Shown piece after piece: positions 22,101 to 33,878 of a stretch of 49,951 nucleotides of DNA. Made by a program: the position numbers and the translations under genes. Under the pieces are notes generated by a model. That model made no database searches, was not told where the DNA came from, and saw nothing but the letters and a program-made list of their open reading frames with translations. Each line of letters starts with the position of its first letter. The stretch's first letter is position 1. Source of the DNA: Allomyces macrogynus ATCC 38327 (lineage: Eukaryota > Blastocladiomycota > Blastocladiomycetes > Blastocladiales > Blastocladiaceae); assembly GCA_000151295.1 (NCBI GenBank), contig GG745333.1, positions 779,610 through 829,560 of the forward strand. Direction: 5' to 3'.

Positions 22101-25100
22101 TGTCACGGCACTCACGGATCGGTGCTACATTACGCTCACGCAGTCGTTGCACTTGATCATGGGCGGCGCTCCTGCGGGCCCCGCCGGGACGGGCAAGACC
22201 GAGACGACCAAGGATCTGGGCAAGGCGCTCGGCATCATGGTCTACGTGTTTAACTGCTCGGACCAAATGGACTACAAGTCGGTCGGCAACATCTACAAGG
22301 GCCTGGCGCAGTCGNNNNNNNNNNNNNNNNNNNNNNNNNNNNNNNNNNNNNNNNNNNNNNNNNNNNNNNNNNNNNNNNNNNNNNNNNNNNNNNNNNNNNN
22401 NNNNNNNNNNNNNNGTCGATTCAGGACGCGCTCAAGGCCAAGAAAAAGCGGTTCCTGTTCCAGGGCGAGGACATTCGGCTGCAGTCGACAGTCGGCATTT
22501 TCATTACCATGAACCCGGGTTACGCTGGGCGTGCCGAGCTGCCCGACAACTTGAAGGCGCTGTTCCGTCCGTGCTCCATGGTCGTGCCGAACCTCGAGCT
22601 CATCATGGAAATCATGCTCATGGCCGAAGGGTTTGTCGAGGCCAGCGTGCTCGCGCGAAAGTTCAACACAATGTACAAGCTCAACCGCGAGCTGCTGTCC
22701 AAGCAGGACCACTACGATTGGGGTCTGCGCGCCATCAAGTCGGTGCTGGTCGTGGCCGGGTCGCTCAAGCGTGCGGAACCGACGCTGCCCGAGGAGCACG
22801 TGCTCATGCGCGCGCTGCGCGACTTCAATATTCCCAAGATTGTCACCGACGACGTGCAGGTGTTTATGGGTCTGATCAGCGACTTGTTCCCCAAGATCGA
22901 GGTCGCGCGCAAACGGTCGGAAAAGTTTGAAGAGGAGATTCGCAAGGCCACGCTCGAAAACGGTCTACAGACCGAGGAGAATTTCATTCTCAAGGTCGTC
23001 CAGACTGAGGAGCTACTCGTCGTGCGGCACTGTGTCTTCATCATCGGCAACGCGGCCACGGGCAAGTCACAGATTTGGCGCACGCTCGCGCGTACCTACA
23101 ACAACACGGGCCGCAAGTGCACGTATGCCGATCTTGACCCCAAGGCCGTGACGACCGACGATCTGTTTGGTTTCATCAACCCAGCGACGCGCGAGTGGAA
23201 GGACGGTCTTTTCTCGTCGCTCATGCGCGATTTCGCGAGCGTGCCCAACACGGAACCGAAATGGATTGTGCTCGACGGTGATATTGATCCGGGTTGGATC
23301 GAGTCGCTCAATACGGTCATGGACGACAACAAGGTGCTCACGCTCGCGTCCAACGAACGCATCCCGCTCAAGCCGCACATGCGACTCATTTTCGAGATTG
23401 GAGACCTCAAGTACGCGACGCCCGCCACCGTGTCGCGCGCCGGCATCTTGTACGTGAACCCGTCGGATCTGGGTTGGTCACCGTACGTGCAGTCGTGGCT
23501 CGAGAAGCGCGAGGACGCGGCCGAAAAGAGCAGCTTGACGGTGCTGTTTGAGCGCTACGTGAACCCGTGCCTGGACGCTGTGCACTCAGGCAAGTTCAAG
23601 ATGGCGCCGGTCGAGGATTTCTCCATGGTCCAGGCGCTATGCAACATTCTCGAGGCGCTTCTGACGCCCGACAATGCGCCCAAGGGCTGCGACAAGGAGT
23701 GGTTTGAGATTTATTTCGCGTTTGCGGCCGTTTGGGCCTTTGGTGGCGCGCTGTTCCAAGACCAGCTCATCGACTACCGCGTCGAGTTTTCGAAGTGGTG
23801 GAACCAAGAGTTCAAGACAGTCAAGTTCCCGCCCAACGGTACTGTCTTTGACTACTATGTCGACCGCGAGACCAAACGTTTCTTGCCGTGGACCGATCGC
23901 GTGCCCAAGTTCGAGTTTGATTCCGAGGTGCCACTGCAGAGCGTACTCGTTCACACGCCCGAGACGACGCGTATCCGCTACCTGCTGGATCTGCTCGCCG
24001 ACAACGGCAAGCCTGTGCTGCTGGTCGGTAACGCTGGGTGTGGCAAGACGGTGCTCATGTCGGACAAGCTCTACAGCTACGGCGAGGATCGCATGATCGT
24101 CAACATTCCGTTCAACTTCTACACGACGGCATGGTCGCTGCAGCCTGTGCTCGAAAAGGCGCTCGAAAAGAAGGCCGGTCGCAACTTTGGTCCACCCGGC
24201 GCCAAGAAGCTCATCTACTTTGTCGACGATCTGAACATGCCCGAGGTGGACAAGTACGGCACGGTCTCACCGCACTCGCTGCTGCGCCAGCACCTCGACT
24301 ACAAGCACTGGTACGACCGGCAAAAGCTCACGCTCAAGGAGATCCACAACTGCCAGTACGTTGCGTGCATGAACCCGACGGCCGGCAACTTCACGATCAC
24401 ATCGCGGTTGCAGCGCCATTTTGCCGTGCTTGCCGTCAACTTCCCGGGGGTCGAGGCGCTGCAGTCAATCTACAACTCGATCATCCAAGGGCATCTCGCG
24501 GGTATGGGCTCGGCGGTGCAAAAATGCGGCGAAAAGCTCGTGACCACGGCGCTGGCCATGCACAAGAAGATTGCGTCCACGTTCCTGCCAACGGCCATCA
24601 AGTTCCACTACATTTTTAATCTGCGTGACCTGTCCAACATTTTCCAAGGGGTGCTTTTTGGCCAAAAGGACGTGCTCAAGACGCCAATTGACTTGGTCAG
24701 GCTCTGGGCGCACGAGACAACGCGCGTCTACGGCGACAAGCTGATTGAAACGACCGACACGGAAATGCTCGTGGCCATGCAAAAGGAAGCGGTCAAGAAG
24801 AACTTTGATGATCTCGACCAGGCCGCCATCTTTGCCGAGCCGCTGATCTACACGCACTTTGCCGGCGGGATGGGCGAGCCCAAGTACCAGGGCGCCAAGG
24901 ACTGGGCGTCGCTCAAAAAGATTCTCGAGGAAGCGCTCGACCAGTACAACGAAGTCAACGCCGCCATGGACCTGGTTCTCTTCGAGGACGCTATTTGCCA
25001 CATTTCGCGCATCAGTCGCATTCTCGAGTCGCCGCGTGGTAATGCGCTGCTCGTAGGTGTCGGTGGGAGTGGTAAGCAGTCGCTGTCGCGTTTGGCGTCG

Positions 25101-28100
25101 TTCATGTCGTCGATGAGCGTGTTCCAAATCACGCTGCGAAAGGGTTACGCAATCCCGGATCTCAAGACGGACCTGTGCGGCCTCTACATCAAGACGGGCC
25201 AAAAGAAGCAGCAGATCATGTTTTTGCTCGCCGACTCGCAAGTGGCCGACGAAAAGTTCTTGGTTCTGATCAACGACCTGCTCGCGTCGGGCAACATCCC
25301 ACAGCTGTTCCCGGACGACGAAGTCGAAAACATCATCAACTCGATGCGCAACGAGGTCAAGGCCTTGGGTATGGTCGACACGCGCGAGGCATGCTGGGAC
25401 CAGTTCATTCGCAACGTGCGCCGCAACCTCAAGGTCGTTCTGTGCTTCTCGCCCGTCGGCAATACCCTGCGGTCACGGTGCCGCAAGTTCCCGGCCATTG
25501 TCAACAGCACGCAAATTGACTGGTTCCACGAGTGGCCGCAGGAGGCGCTCGAGTCGGTCGCAACGCGATTTATCGACGCGTGCGACTTGGTCCCCAAGGA
25601 GCTCAAGAAGCCCGTGACCAAGTTCATGGCCTATGCGCACCAGATTGTCAACGAGGTCTCGAAAAAGTACCTGCTCAACGAAAAGCGGCACAACTACACG
25701 ACGCCCAAGAGTTTCCTCGAGCTGATCAACCTCTACAAGCAGATGCTCGAGAAAAAGGCCGGCGAGCTGACACGGTCCATGGAGCGTCTCGAAAACGGTC
25801 TGACCAAGCTCGAGAGCACGGCGTCGCAAGTCGACGATTTGAAAGCCAAGCTCGCGACGCAGGAAGTGGAGCTGCGCGCCAAGAACGAGGAGGCCGAGCG
25901 GCTCATTGAGCGCGTCGGAATCGACACGGAAAAGGTCAACAAGGAAAAGGCGATTGCCGATGAGGAGGAGCGCAAGGTTGCGCAATTCACCAAGGAGGTG
26001 CAAGAAAAGGCGCGACAGTGTCAGGAAGACCTGCAGGCAGCCGAACCGGCGCTCGCTGCCGCGGCCACGGCGCTCAACACGCTCAACAAGGCCAACTTGA
26101 CGGAATTGAAGTCGTTTGGTTCGCCGGCGCAGGAAGTCGTTGACACGGTCGCTGCCGTCATGGTGCTGCTTTCGCCCGCCGGCAAGATTGCCAAAGACCG
26201 CAGCTGGAAGGCTGGCAAGAACATGATGGCCAAGGTCGACGCGTTCCTTGAAACGCTCATCAACTTCAACAAGGAAAAGATTGACCAGAGCAACCTCGAC
26301 GCTCTCGCGCCCTACCTCAAGAACGAGAACTTCAACGAGGAGTTTATGAAGTCCAAGTCGATTGCCGCGGCCGGTCTTTGCTCGTGGGTCGTCAACATCG
26401 TCGGTTACTACCACGTCTACTGTGATGTTGAGCCCAAGCGGAAGGCCCTCGAGTCAGCGACCACGGAATTGGCCGCGTCGCAGGCCAAGCTCGGCGAGAT
26501 CAAGGCCAAGATTGCCGAGCTCGACAGCAACTTGTCAGCGCTCAAGGCCTCGTTTGAGAAGGCGACGGCCGACAAGCTCAAGTGTGAGGAAGAGGCGCGC
26601 TCGACGCAAGAAACCATTGTCCTGGCCAACCGTCTTGTCGGTGGTTTGGCGTCGGAAAAGGTGCGCTGGAGCGAAGCCGTGGCCAAGTTCAAGGAGCAGC
26701 AAAAGACCCTGGCCGGCGACGTGCTGCTCGCGTCGGCGTTCATCTCGTACGTCGGTTGCTTCAGCAAGCGGTACCGCACGGAGCTCATCGAGGAAAAGTG
26801 GATGCCGTACCTCAAGAGCGCCGAGACGGGCGTGCCCATGTCTGACAACATTGACCCGCTTGACATTTTGACCAACTCGGCCGAGATTGCCAAATGGAAC
26901 AACGAGGGGCTCCCGACCGATCGTGTCTCGCTCGAAAACGCGCCCCTGGTTACCAACTGCAAGCGTTGGCCGCTCATCATTGACCCACAGTTGCAGGGTG
27001 TCAAGTGGATCAAGAACCGCGAGGGCCCGAATCTCAAGATTGTGCGCTTGGGCCAGCGTGGGTATCTCGACATGATTGAAAAGGCCGTGTCGGCCGGTGA
27101 TCCGTGTCTCATCGAGGACTTGGGGACGTCGATTGATGCGGTGCTCGACCACATTATCGGGCGCAACACGATCAAAAAGGGCAAGGCCATCAAGGTCGGC
27201 GACCGCGAAATCGAGTACGACCCGAACTTCAAGCTCATTTTGCAGACGCGCTTGCCCAACCCGCACTACCCGCCCGAGATTCAGGCGCAGACGACACTCG
27301 TCAATTTCACCGTCACGATTGCCGGTCTCGAGGACCAGCTGCTCGCTGACGTCGTCAACTCGGAGCGCCCGGACCTGGAGCGCACCAAGGCCGAACTGAC
27401 CAAGCAGCAAAACGAGTTCAAGATCAAGCTCACGGAGCTCGAAGACGCGCTGCTCTCTCGCTTGTCGTCGGCGCAGGGCAACTTCCTTGGCGACTATGCG
27501 CTCGTGGAGAATCTCGAGACGACCAAGCGCACAGCCACGGAGATCGAGCAAAAGGTCGACGAGGCCAAGAAGACGGAGAAGAAGATCAATGAGACGCGTG
27601 AGCTCTATCGCCCCGTTGCCGCGCGCTCGTCGCTCCTCTACTTCTTGCTAAACGATCTCTGGCAGATCCACCCAATGTATCAGTACTCGCTCAACGCCTA
27701 CAAGGTCGTCTTCCAGAACGCAATCAACACAGCCGAGGCGTCCGAGGACATCAAGGAGCGCGTCGCGTCGCTGATCGAAAACATCACGCATCGCACCTAC
27801 TTGTATACGACGCGTGGTCTGTTTGAGCGCGACAAGCTCACGTTCGCCGCGCAAATGGCGTTCCAGATCTTGCTCGGCCAAGGCGATTTGGATCCGCAGG
27901 AGCTCGACTTCTTGCTGCGCGCACCCAAAGTCTTCAACGTCAACTCGCCCGCCGATTGGCTCTCGACGCCGTCGTGGCAGACGATCAAGGCGCTCTCGAA
28001 CCTCGAGCCGTTCCGTCTGCTGCCCAACGATATCGAAGGCAGTAGCAAACGGTGGAAAAAGTACTGCGAGTGCGAGGCGCCCGAAAGCGAAAACCTGCCC

Positions 28101-30047
28101 GCCGAATGGAAGACCAAGACGCCGATGCAGAAGCTGTGCATTCTGCGTGCACTGCGTCCGGATCGCATGACATATGCCGTGCGCGCGTTCATTGGGCTCA
28201 AGATGGGCCCCAAGTACATTGACTCGTCACGCATCCCGCTGTCCAAGACCTACGAGGAAACCAACTCGTCGACGCCCGTCTTCTTCATCCTGTCGCCCGG
28301 TGTCGACCCGGTCAAGGAAGTCGAGGCCGTGGGTCGCACGCAGGGTGTCGCTGAAGATCTCGGCAACTTCCACAATGTGTCGCTCGGCCAGGGTCAAGAG
28401 GTGATTGCCGAGCAGAAGCTCGACATTGCGCACAAGAACGGCGGCTGGGTCATGCTGCAAAACATTCATCTCGTCGCCAAGTGGCTGCCGGCACTCGAAA
28501 AGAAGCTCGAGGCGCTCACGCAAGACGCGCACCCGAACTTCCGCGTGTTCCTGTCTGCTGAGCCCGCGGGCGACCCGGCCTACCACATTATCCCGACGTC
28601 TATTTTGCAGGTGTCGATCAAGATCACCAACGAACCGCCGACGGGTATGAACGCGAACCTGCACCGTGCGCTCGACAACTTCAACCAAGAGTCGCTCGAG
28701 CGCTGCTCCAAGGAAGCTGAGTTCAAGGCCATTTTGTTTGCGCTGTGCTACTTCCACGCGGTCGTGCTCGAGCGGCGCAAGTTTGGCACACAGGGCTGGA
28801 ACCGATCGTACCCGTTCAGCACGGGCGACTTGACCATCAGTGTAGACGTGCTGTTCAACTACCTCGAAGGGTCGCCCAAGGTGCCGTGGACCGACTTGCG
28901 GTACAATTTCGGCGAGATCATGTACGGCGGTCACATTTCCGACGACTGGGATCGGCGCCTGTGCTCGTCGTATCTCGAAGTGTATGTGCGCGAGGACCTG
29001 CTCGAGTCGGGCTTTGAGCTCGCGCCCGGGTTCGCGGCGCCGCCCAACCTCGACTACAAGGAGTATCAGCGGTACATTGACGAGAGCTTGCCCGCCGAGT
29101 CGCCCAACTTGTACGGCCTACACCCGAACGCTGAGATTGGCGTCTTGACCAAGATGGCCGACAAGCTGTTCAAGACGCTGCTGGAAATGCAGCCGCAAGA
29201 TGCGGCGGCCGGGTCGGCCGTGTCCAAGGAAGAAAAGGTCAAGGCCATGGTCGACGAGGTCATGGGATCTTTGCCCGACTCGTTCAACGTGCAGGAGCTC
29301 ATGAGCCGCGTCGAGGAGCGCACGCCCTTCATTTCGGTCGCGCTGCAAGAGTGCGATCGCATGTCGATGCTCACCAACGAGATTCGGCGCTCGCTCAAGG
29401 AACTCGACCTCGGTCTCAAGGGTGATTTGACGATTACCGAGTCGATGGAGGCGCTCATGAACGCCATCTTCTTTGGCACGGTCCCGGCGTCGTGGGAAAA
29501 GCTCGCCTACCCGTCGCTCAACCCGCTCGCGGCGTGGTATGCCGATTTGCTGCAGCGCATCAAGGAGCTCGAGGCGTGGGTGGCCGAGTTCCAGCTGCCC
29601 GCAGTTGTCTGGTTGCCGGGTCTCTTCAACCCGCAGTCATTCCTCACGGCCATTATGCAAACGACGGCGCGCAAGAATGAGTGGCCGCTGGATCGCATGG
29701 TCTTGACGGTCGAGGTGCTCAAGAAACCGCGCGAAGAGTGCACGGCGCCGCCGCGCGAGGGCGCCTACATTCACGGTCTGTTCATGGAAGGCGCACGGTG
29801 GGACGGCAACGCCGGGTGCATCGCCGAGTCGCTCCTCAAGGAGCTCACGCCAGCCATGCCCGTCGTTTTTGTCAAGGCGATCCCCGTCGACAAGCGCGAG
29901 ACAAAGGGTATTTACGAGTGTCCAATGTACCGCACACGGCAGCGTGGGCCGACCTACGTGTGGACCTTCAACCTCAAGACCAAGGAGGCGCCCGCTAAGT
30001 GGGTCTTGCCGGCGTCGCATGCTCTGTCGACGAGTATGGAGCGTTGA
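16191..30047 (+). CDS. DNAH9: Axonemal outer-arm dynein heavy chain, beta type
   Basis: This motor subunit of the outer dynein arm drives ciliary beating by ATP-powered sliding on doublet microtubules. Exons are 16191-16342, 16421-16814 and 16882-30047 (introns GTACGG-CCCAG and GTACGT-TCCAG), about 4,570 codons, like DNAH9/11/17 (about 4,460-4,500). The N-terminal tail and linker cover about residues 1-1900. Walker A loops are visible: AAA1 [15 protein letters not shown] (about 1945), AAA2 [15 protein letters not shown] (about 2235), AAA3 [15 protein letters not shown] (about 2565) and AAA4 [15 protein letters not shown] (about 2910). The stalk coiled coils flank the microtubule-binding tip (about 3335, [20 protein letters not shown]). 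The C-terminus reads [24 protein letters not shown], typical of the beta class. An acidic/Ala insert sits at about 1085-1125. An assembly gap removes the AAA1 Walker B region, so frame across it is assumed. Confidence 0.95.
22315..22414. other. Assembly gap of 100 N inside the dynein AAA1 module
   Basis: Exactly 100 N, a conventional filler length, so the true gap size is unknown. The left side ends ...[10 protein letters not shown] and the right side resumes [17 protein letters not shown]. Family knowledge says the missing part carries the AAA1 Walker B Asp/Glu region, roughly 25-30 residues. Confidence 0.98.
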
Positions 30048-30336
30048 TCGAGCGCGCTTGTCGCGGTCGCGTGAGGAGGGACTTGAACGACGGGCTTGAT
30101 GATAGTCTACTGGGCACGCCTTGTAAGTGAACACATAAACGTACTGGTTATCTGTCTGGACATGGTCGGGTTTGATCGACCGCTAAGAAGCGTCCCTTCT
30201 CGGTCATGTGTCTGATCGGCAGCAAGCTTGTTCAGCACCGATTGCCCAATAACATTCAAGACGTTCAGCTCAACGGCCATACGATCACTAGCACCGCGCT
30301 CCGACTTGCTGCAACAATTTCCAATAAGCTGCAACA

Positions 30337-33300
30337 ATGCCACCCAAACCCGACGCCAAGAAAAAGAAAAAATCCAAGAAGGAGCTCGAGCAAGGTTGAT
30401 TGCCGCGATTTTGGAAGCGAGCCGCCGTGCGCCGGCACCCGGCAGCGATGTCCTGCTGAGGGCCGAGACCGAAATGAACATACAACGATCGGACGACCCG
30501 ACCTGATTGCATGGCCGTTGCGATCGTAGAACGGTTATTGCTCGAGGAGCAGAAACGCAAGGAGGAAGAAGGTGCAAACCAATTCCGACGCCTTTCGCTC
30601 CCCATGCTCAAAATTCTTTTTTCTCATCAATTTGCGATGCCGCGATAGCCGCACGTCTTGCCGAGCTTGCTCGCCAACGGGAACGCGAACTCGCCGAGCA
30701 GCAGGAACGAGAGGCGAGGGACGCTTTTCTCGAAAGCGTGCGTTGCTCCCAGATCGCATCAGCCTTAAGTTGATGACGACCGAGGCCACATCTGCTCACG
30801 GCGATCTATTGGTTTCTAGAAAGAGCCCGACTTTGCAGCCGAAATCCTCCAGTCCGACGAGGTCGCGCTTGCCGCCGAGCATTACGTGACTGCGCTGCTG
30901 CAAGAACGTGAGCGGGACAAGGCGGTGCGCTATAATCGCTTCCACCTCATTTTGCTTGTGAATAACCAACTAGCGCGAGCCAAACGGCCCCTCTAGTGGG
31001 AGCTTTACATCCAATGTTCTCGCATCCCGAACCCGAAAATCGAGAGCGACGTCGCCACGTACCTCTCGGTTTTCCGGCAAGTACACGAAAAGCAGTCGTT
31101 TGCGGGCGTTCAAGAAGATCTCGTTCAGGCCGAAATGGTACGTTGAAGCGCTTGCGATGGGCCACTTGCCGCCAATGCGCCTCCCTCGTCCGCTGGCTGA
31201 CTGTCCGTGGTAGCTGAGCGCGCTCCTGGAGCAAGAGTACGCGCAAGCTGTTGATTTCCGCTACGCTCAGCAAGCCGCGCGATATGCGGAGAATACTCGC
31301 TCGCTCCGCCAGGCCGTGCTGCGGAAACTTGAAGCGATCACAGCCTACTCGCTCCAGGTATGCCGTTCAAGTCGTTCCGTCCGCTTGATTGTTCTGCTCT
31401 CCACGCTCATGCAGATGCCGACTAGAACTCAGAGCAATTTCCGCGCGAGTCCACCGAAAACCTGCTCGTGGTTCAGCAGCTGCACAGCAGTGTCACGTTT
31501 GCTCTGTGGTGCAACGTCACGAAAAAGTACGTTCGGGATCGCGACGCGATCGTGCTCTTGGGTCATTTGAGCGGGAAGACTGATGCTCATACTCACCTCC
31601 AGCCCGCGACACAAGGCGTTTGACGTCGACACGATTCACGTCACGCTGCCCAAGGCGCTGACGCTCGCCAACGTGGCCATTTGCCTCGTGCACGACCGCA
31701 GCGGCCTGACGCTCAACGATCTGTACCTGCAGCAAACGTCGGCGCGCAGGCAGATCGTCATGTCCGGGTGCCTCGATTTTTCGCTGCTCGAGTTGCCGGA
31801 GCTGCCAAAAACGGTCGATTTCTGGACGATTCGCCCGCTTCTCTCCAATGACCTGTCGGTCAAGCGCGTCGAGTACCCGTTTGCACGCGGCAATGGCGAC
31901 ATGGCGGCGCCGGAGCAGGAGGTCGGGCGTGAGGACGACGCGTCGATTTTCGTTTCATTTTCCGTGGGCCTCGGCCTGCACCTCCACCCACTCGCGACCG
32001 TCAAGTGGTGGTGCGCTGAGACGTGCACGTGGAACTCGGACGGGATCACCGACGTGGAGATTGACCGAACCAAGGGCACGGTTCAGTTCAAGTCGTCGGT
32101 GCTCAAGCCGTGCGCGCTCGTCCAGGTATTATGCGCTCGAGGTTGTGGTTTAGTTGCTCGAAAACGTCGTGGAACTGACGCAACCTTGTGCTTAGGATGC
32201 GGTTTCCGACTTCCCGCTCGAAGATTGGAAGATGCGGACCGTGTCGGTCGATCCACCCGTCGTGCGCCTGACCGTCAACGGCAAGTGGACCGACGTCGAG
32301 TTTGAAATCACCGAGGGTGGCGTCTCGCTCATTCGGCCCATGAACGATCGGCTCCAGGACGAGTTCCAGGGCAAAACTTTCATGCCCACGCTCTTGATCA
32401 TGGTACGCTCCGCTCTCATCTCTCCACCTCATTTGAAACGCAGAGGTCAATCAGCTCACTTGAATCCCCGCATCCTCACACTAGAAACTCTTCCGCTACG
32501 GGATCGGCTTTGCGTCGCCGTTCATGGGCCAAGTCGACGCCGAAGAGCGCGGGTGTTATCGCGCCATGGCGTCCAAGTGCCTCGCGCTGTCGTTCCAGGC
32601 GCACAAAGCCAATGCGCAGCACACCGGCTGCGTCTTGACGGCCATGGACGCCCAGGATGTGGCCTACACGATCGTCGCCGACTATCACCTCAAAATTGTG
32701 GAAAAGGAGCGCAAAGTGTGCTATTGCGCGGCCGAGGACGATTTGAGCAAGCCCAAGCCTGAGACGGCGGTGCGTTATCCGAAAAGCAAGTCCACCTCCG
32801 AATCCCAATGCTGATCTGGCCGATTTTTGTCATGTCTTCTAGCCGCACGGGACCGTGCTCGCCGTCCTCGAGGACATTGCGCCGGGCCTGCCGACCAAGT
32901 GGCAGGTGCCCGTTCTGGTACTGCAACTGTTGACTATCATCTGCCCTTTGAACACAGTCTCGCCCTGATGGCTTCCACAAATACAATTTCATTCCACGCC
33001 CCATATCACATCGTCTCCAAGTGCCAGCAGACTCATTTTCTCGATCCCGGTCGCGCCAAGTCAAATAGGTTGTAGCCCACGTCCGATCCATGCTTTGCAG
33101 GCGATTTGGCGCGAAGACGTTCGGTTGCTATTGCAAATCATCAAAGCGTGGTCAGAGGCTGCCAGTCCAGCCGGTGCCCAATCACAGACAGGAACCGACA
33201 CACCTCGAGAAACGGGACGCGAAGGGAACGCGGGTAGCTCGGGCTCCTTGTCCGGTAACGGCATGAAGACGGCCGGTAGGACTGTGCAAGGGGGTCAGTC

Positions 33301-33352
33301 CCGAACATGCAGAGTTGGCATGGTCTCGATGCCGGCGCACCTCGTTCCATGA
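30337..33352 (+). CDS. DNAI7: DNAI7 (CASC1/IC97) axonemal dynein-associated protein
   Basis: DNAI7 (CASC1; Chlamydomonas IC97/FAP94) is an axonemal protein linked to inner-arm dynein and tubulin and is required for cilia motility. Twelve exons join in frame: 30337-30394, 30530-30571, 30649-30737, 30820-30924, 30997-31137, 31214-31357, 31426-31526, 31603-32125, 32196-32402, 32485-32769, 32843-32905 and 33101-33352, giving 669 residues (human 716). The start is a Lys-rich leader (MPPKPDAKKKKKSKKELEQ) followed by a charged helix, as in the family. WELYIQCSRIPNPKIESDV matches the family's W-HYIQC-G-P-P block. Also family-like are FALWCNVTKNPRHKAFDVDT, LPELPKTVDFWTIRPL, VKWWCAETCTWNSDGITDV and FRYGIGFASPFMG. 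The last exon ends in a Gly/Ser/Thr-rich tail and is the least certain. It starts 290 bases after the dynein stop. Confidence 0.92.
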
Positions 33353-33786
33353 GCGCAATCGGGAAGGGCAAGGGCGGGAAGGACGCAAAGAAGAGGAAGA
33401 AAAGAGATTTCTCCACCCAGTCGGGCCTCCGAGTTGCTTCTTGAGTAGTTCAGTTTTCTTGCTAGAGAATGGCGACGCTGCTGCACAGTGGTCGGCAAAT
33501 GCGTCTTAGGTTACGCTTTTCTCGCAGGTTTTATTGGCTGTCGTCGTCCTGGCCATTGTCCTTGTTGAACATGCGCGCCTCCCGCGACGACGCCAGCATT
33601 TGCCCACCACTATTTGCTACCGACAACTTGCCGCAAGAGTGCACCAGTGCGCCGAGGACGCAATATCAACGGTACAAGCTCCACCTTGCCGGCAGCCGCG
33701 ACCTGTCTCCCGACGGCCTTCTACAGGTCAGTTTTGACGTGCAAGCACAACAGCAACAACGAACCGTGACTCACTCGCGACAGTGA
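33349..33786 (+). CDS. Doubtful small three-exon basic protein
   Basis: An ATG at 33349 overlaps the DNAI7 stop as ATGA and reads MSAIGKGKGGKDAKKRKKRD. Exons 33349-33432, 33528-33671 and 33727-33786 would join with two phase-0 introns (GTTGCT...GCAG, GTACAA...ACAG) to give 95 residues: a Lys-rich head, a hydrophobic helix (VLLAVVVLAIVLVEH), and a stretch with spaced His/Cys. The head recalls histone tails but the rest fits no histone I know. Frame consistency across both introns is the only support, and codon quality is modest. The last exon could instead lead into the next gene, since its acceptor also restores that gene's frame. Alternatively the whole stretch is untranslated DNA before Mus7. 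Confidence 0.22.
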
Positions 33787-33878
33787 TCAAACTTGCCTCC
33801 AGTCGGATTGTGCTGCTGCAAACTGCAAAGTGCAAGCACGCATCACGTACTACGCTCAACGCGGAACCATTTCTGCTC

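Noticed and set aside
33349..33432. Histone H2A or H2B identity for the small basic frame
   Set aside because: The Lys/Gly head resembles a histone tail, but the following sequence does not fit any histone fold region I know.
33783..33878. N-terminal extension of Mus7 by 32 residues
   Set aside because: It begins with GTG and not ATG; the first ATG in frame is 33879, although an upstream exon is not excluded.
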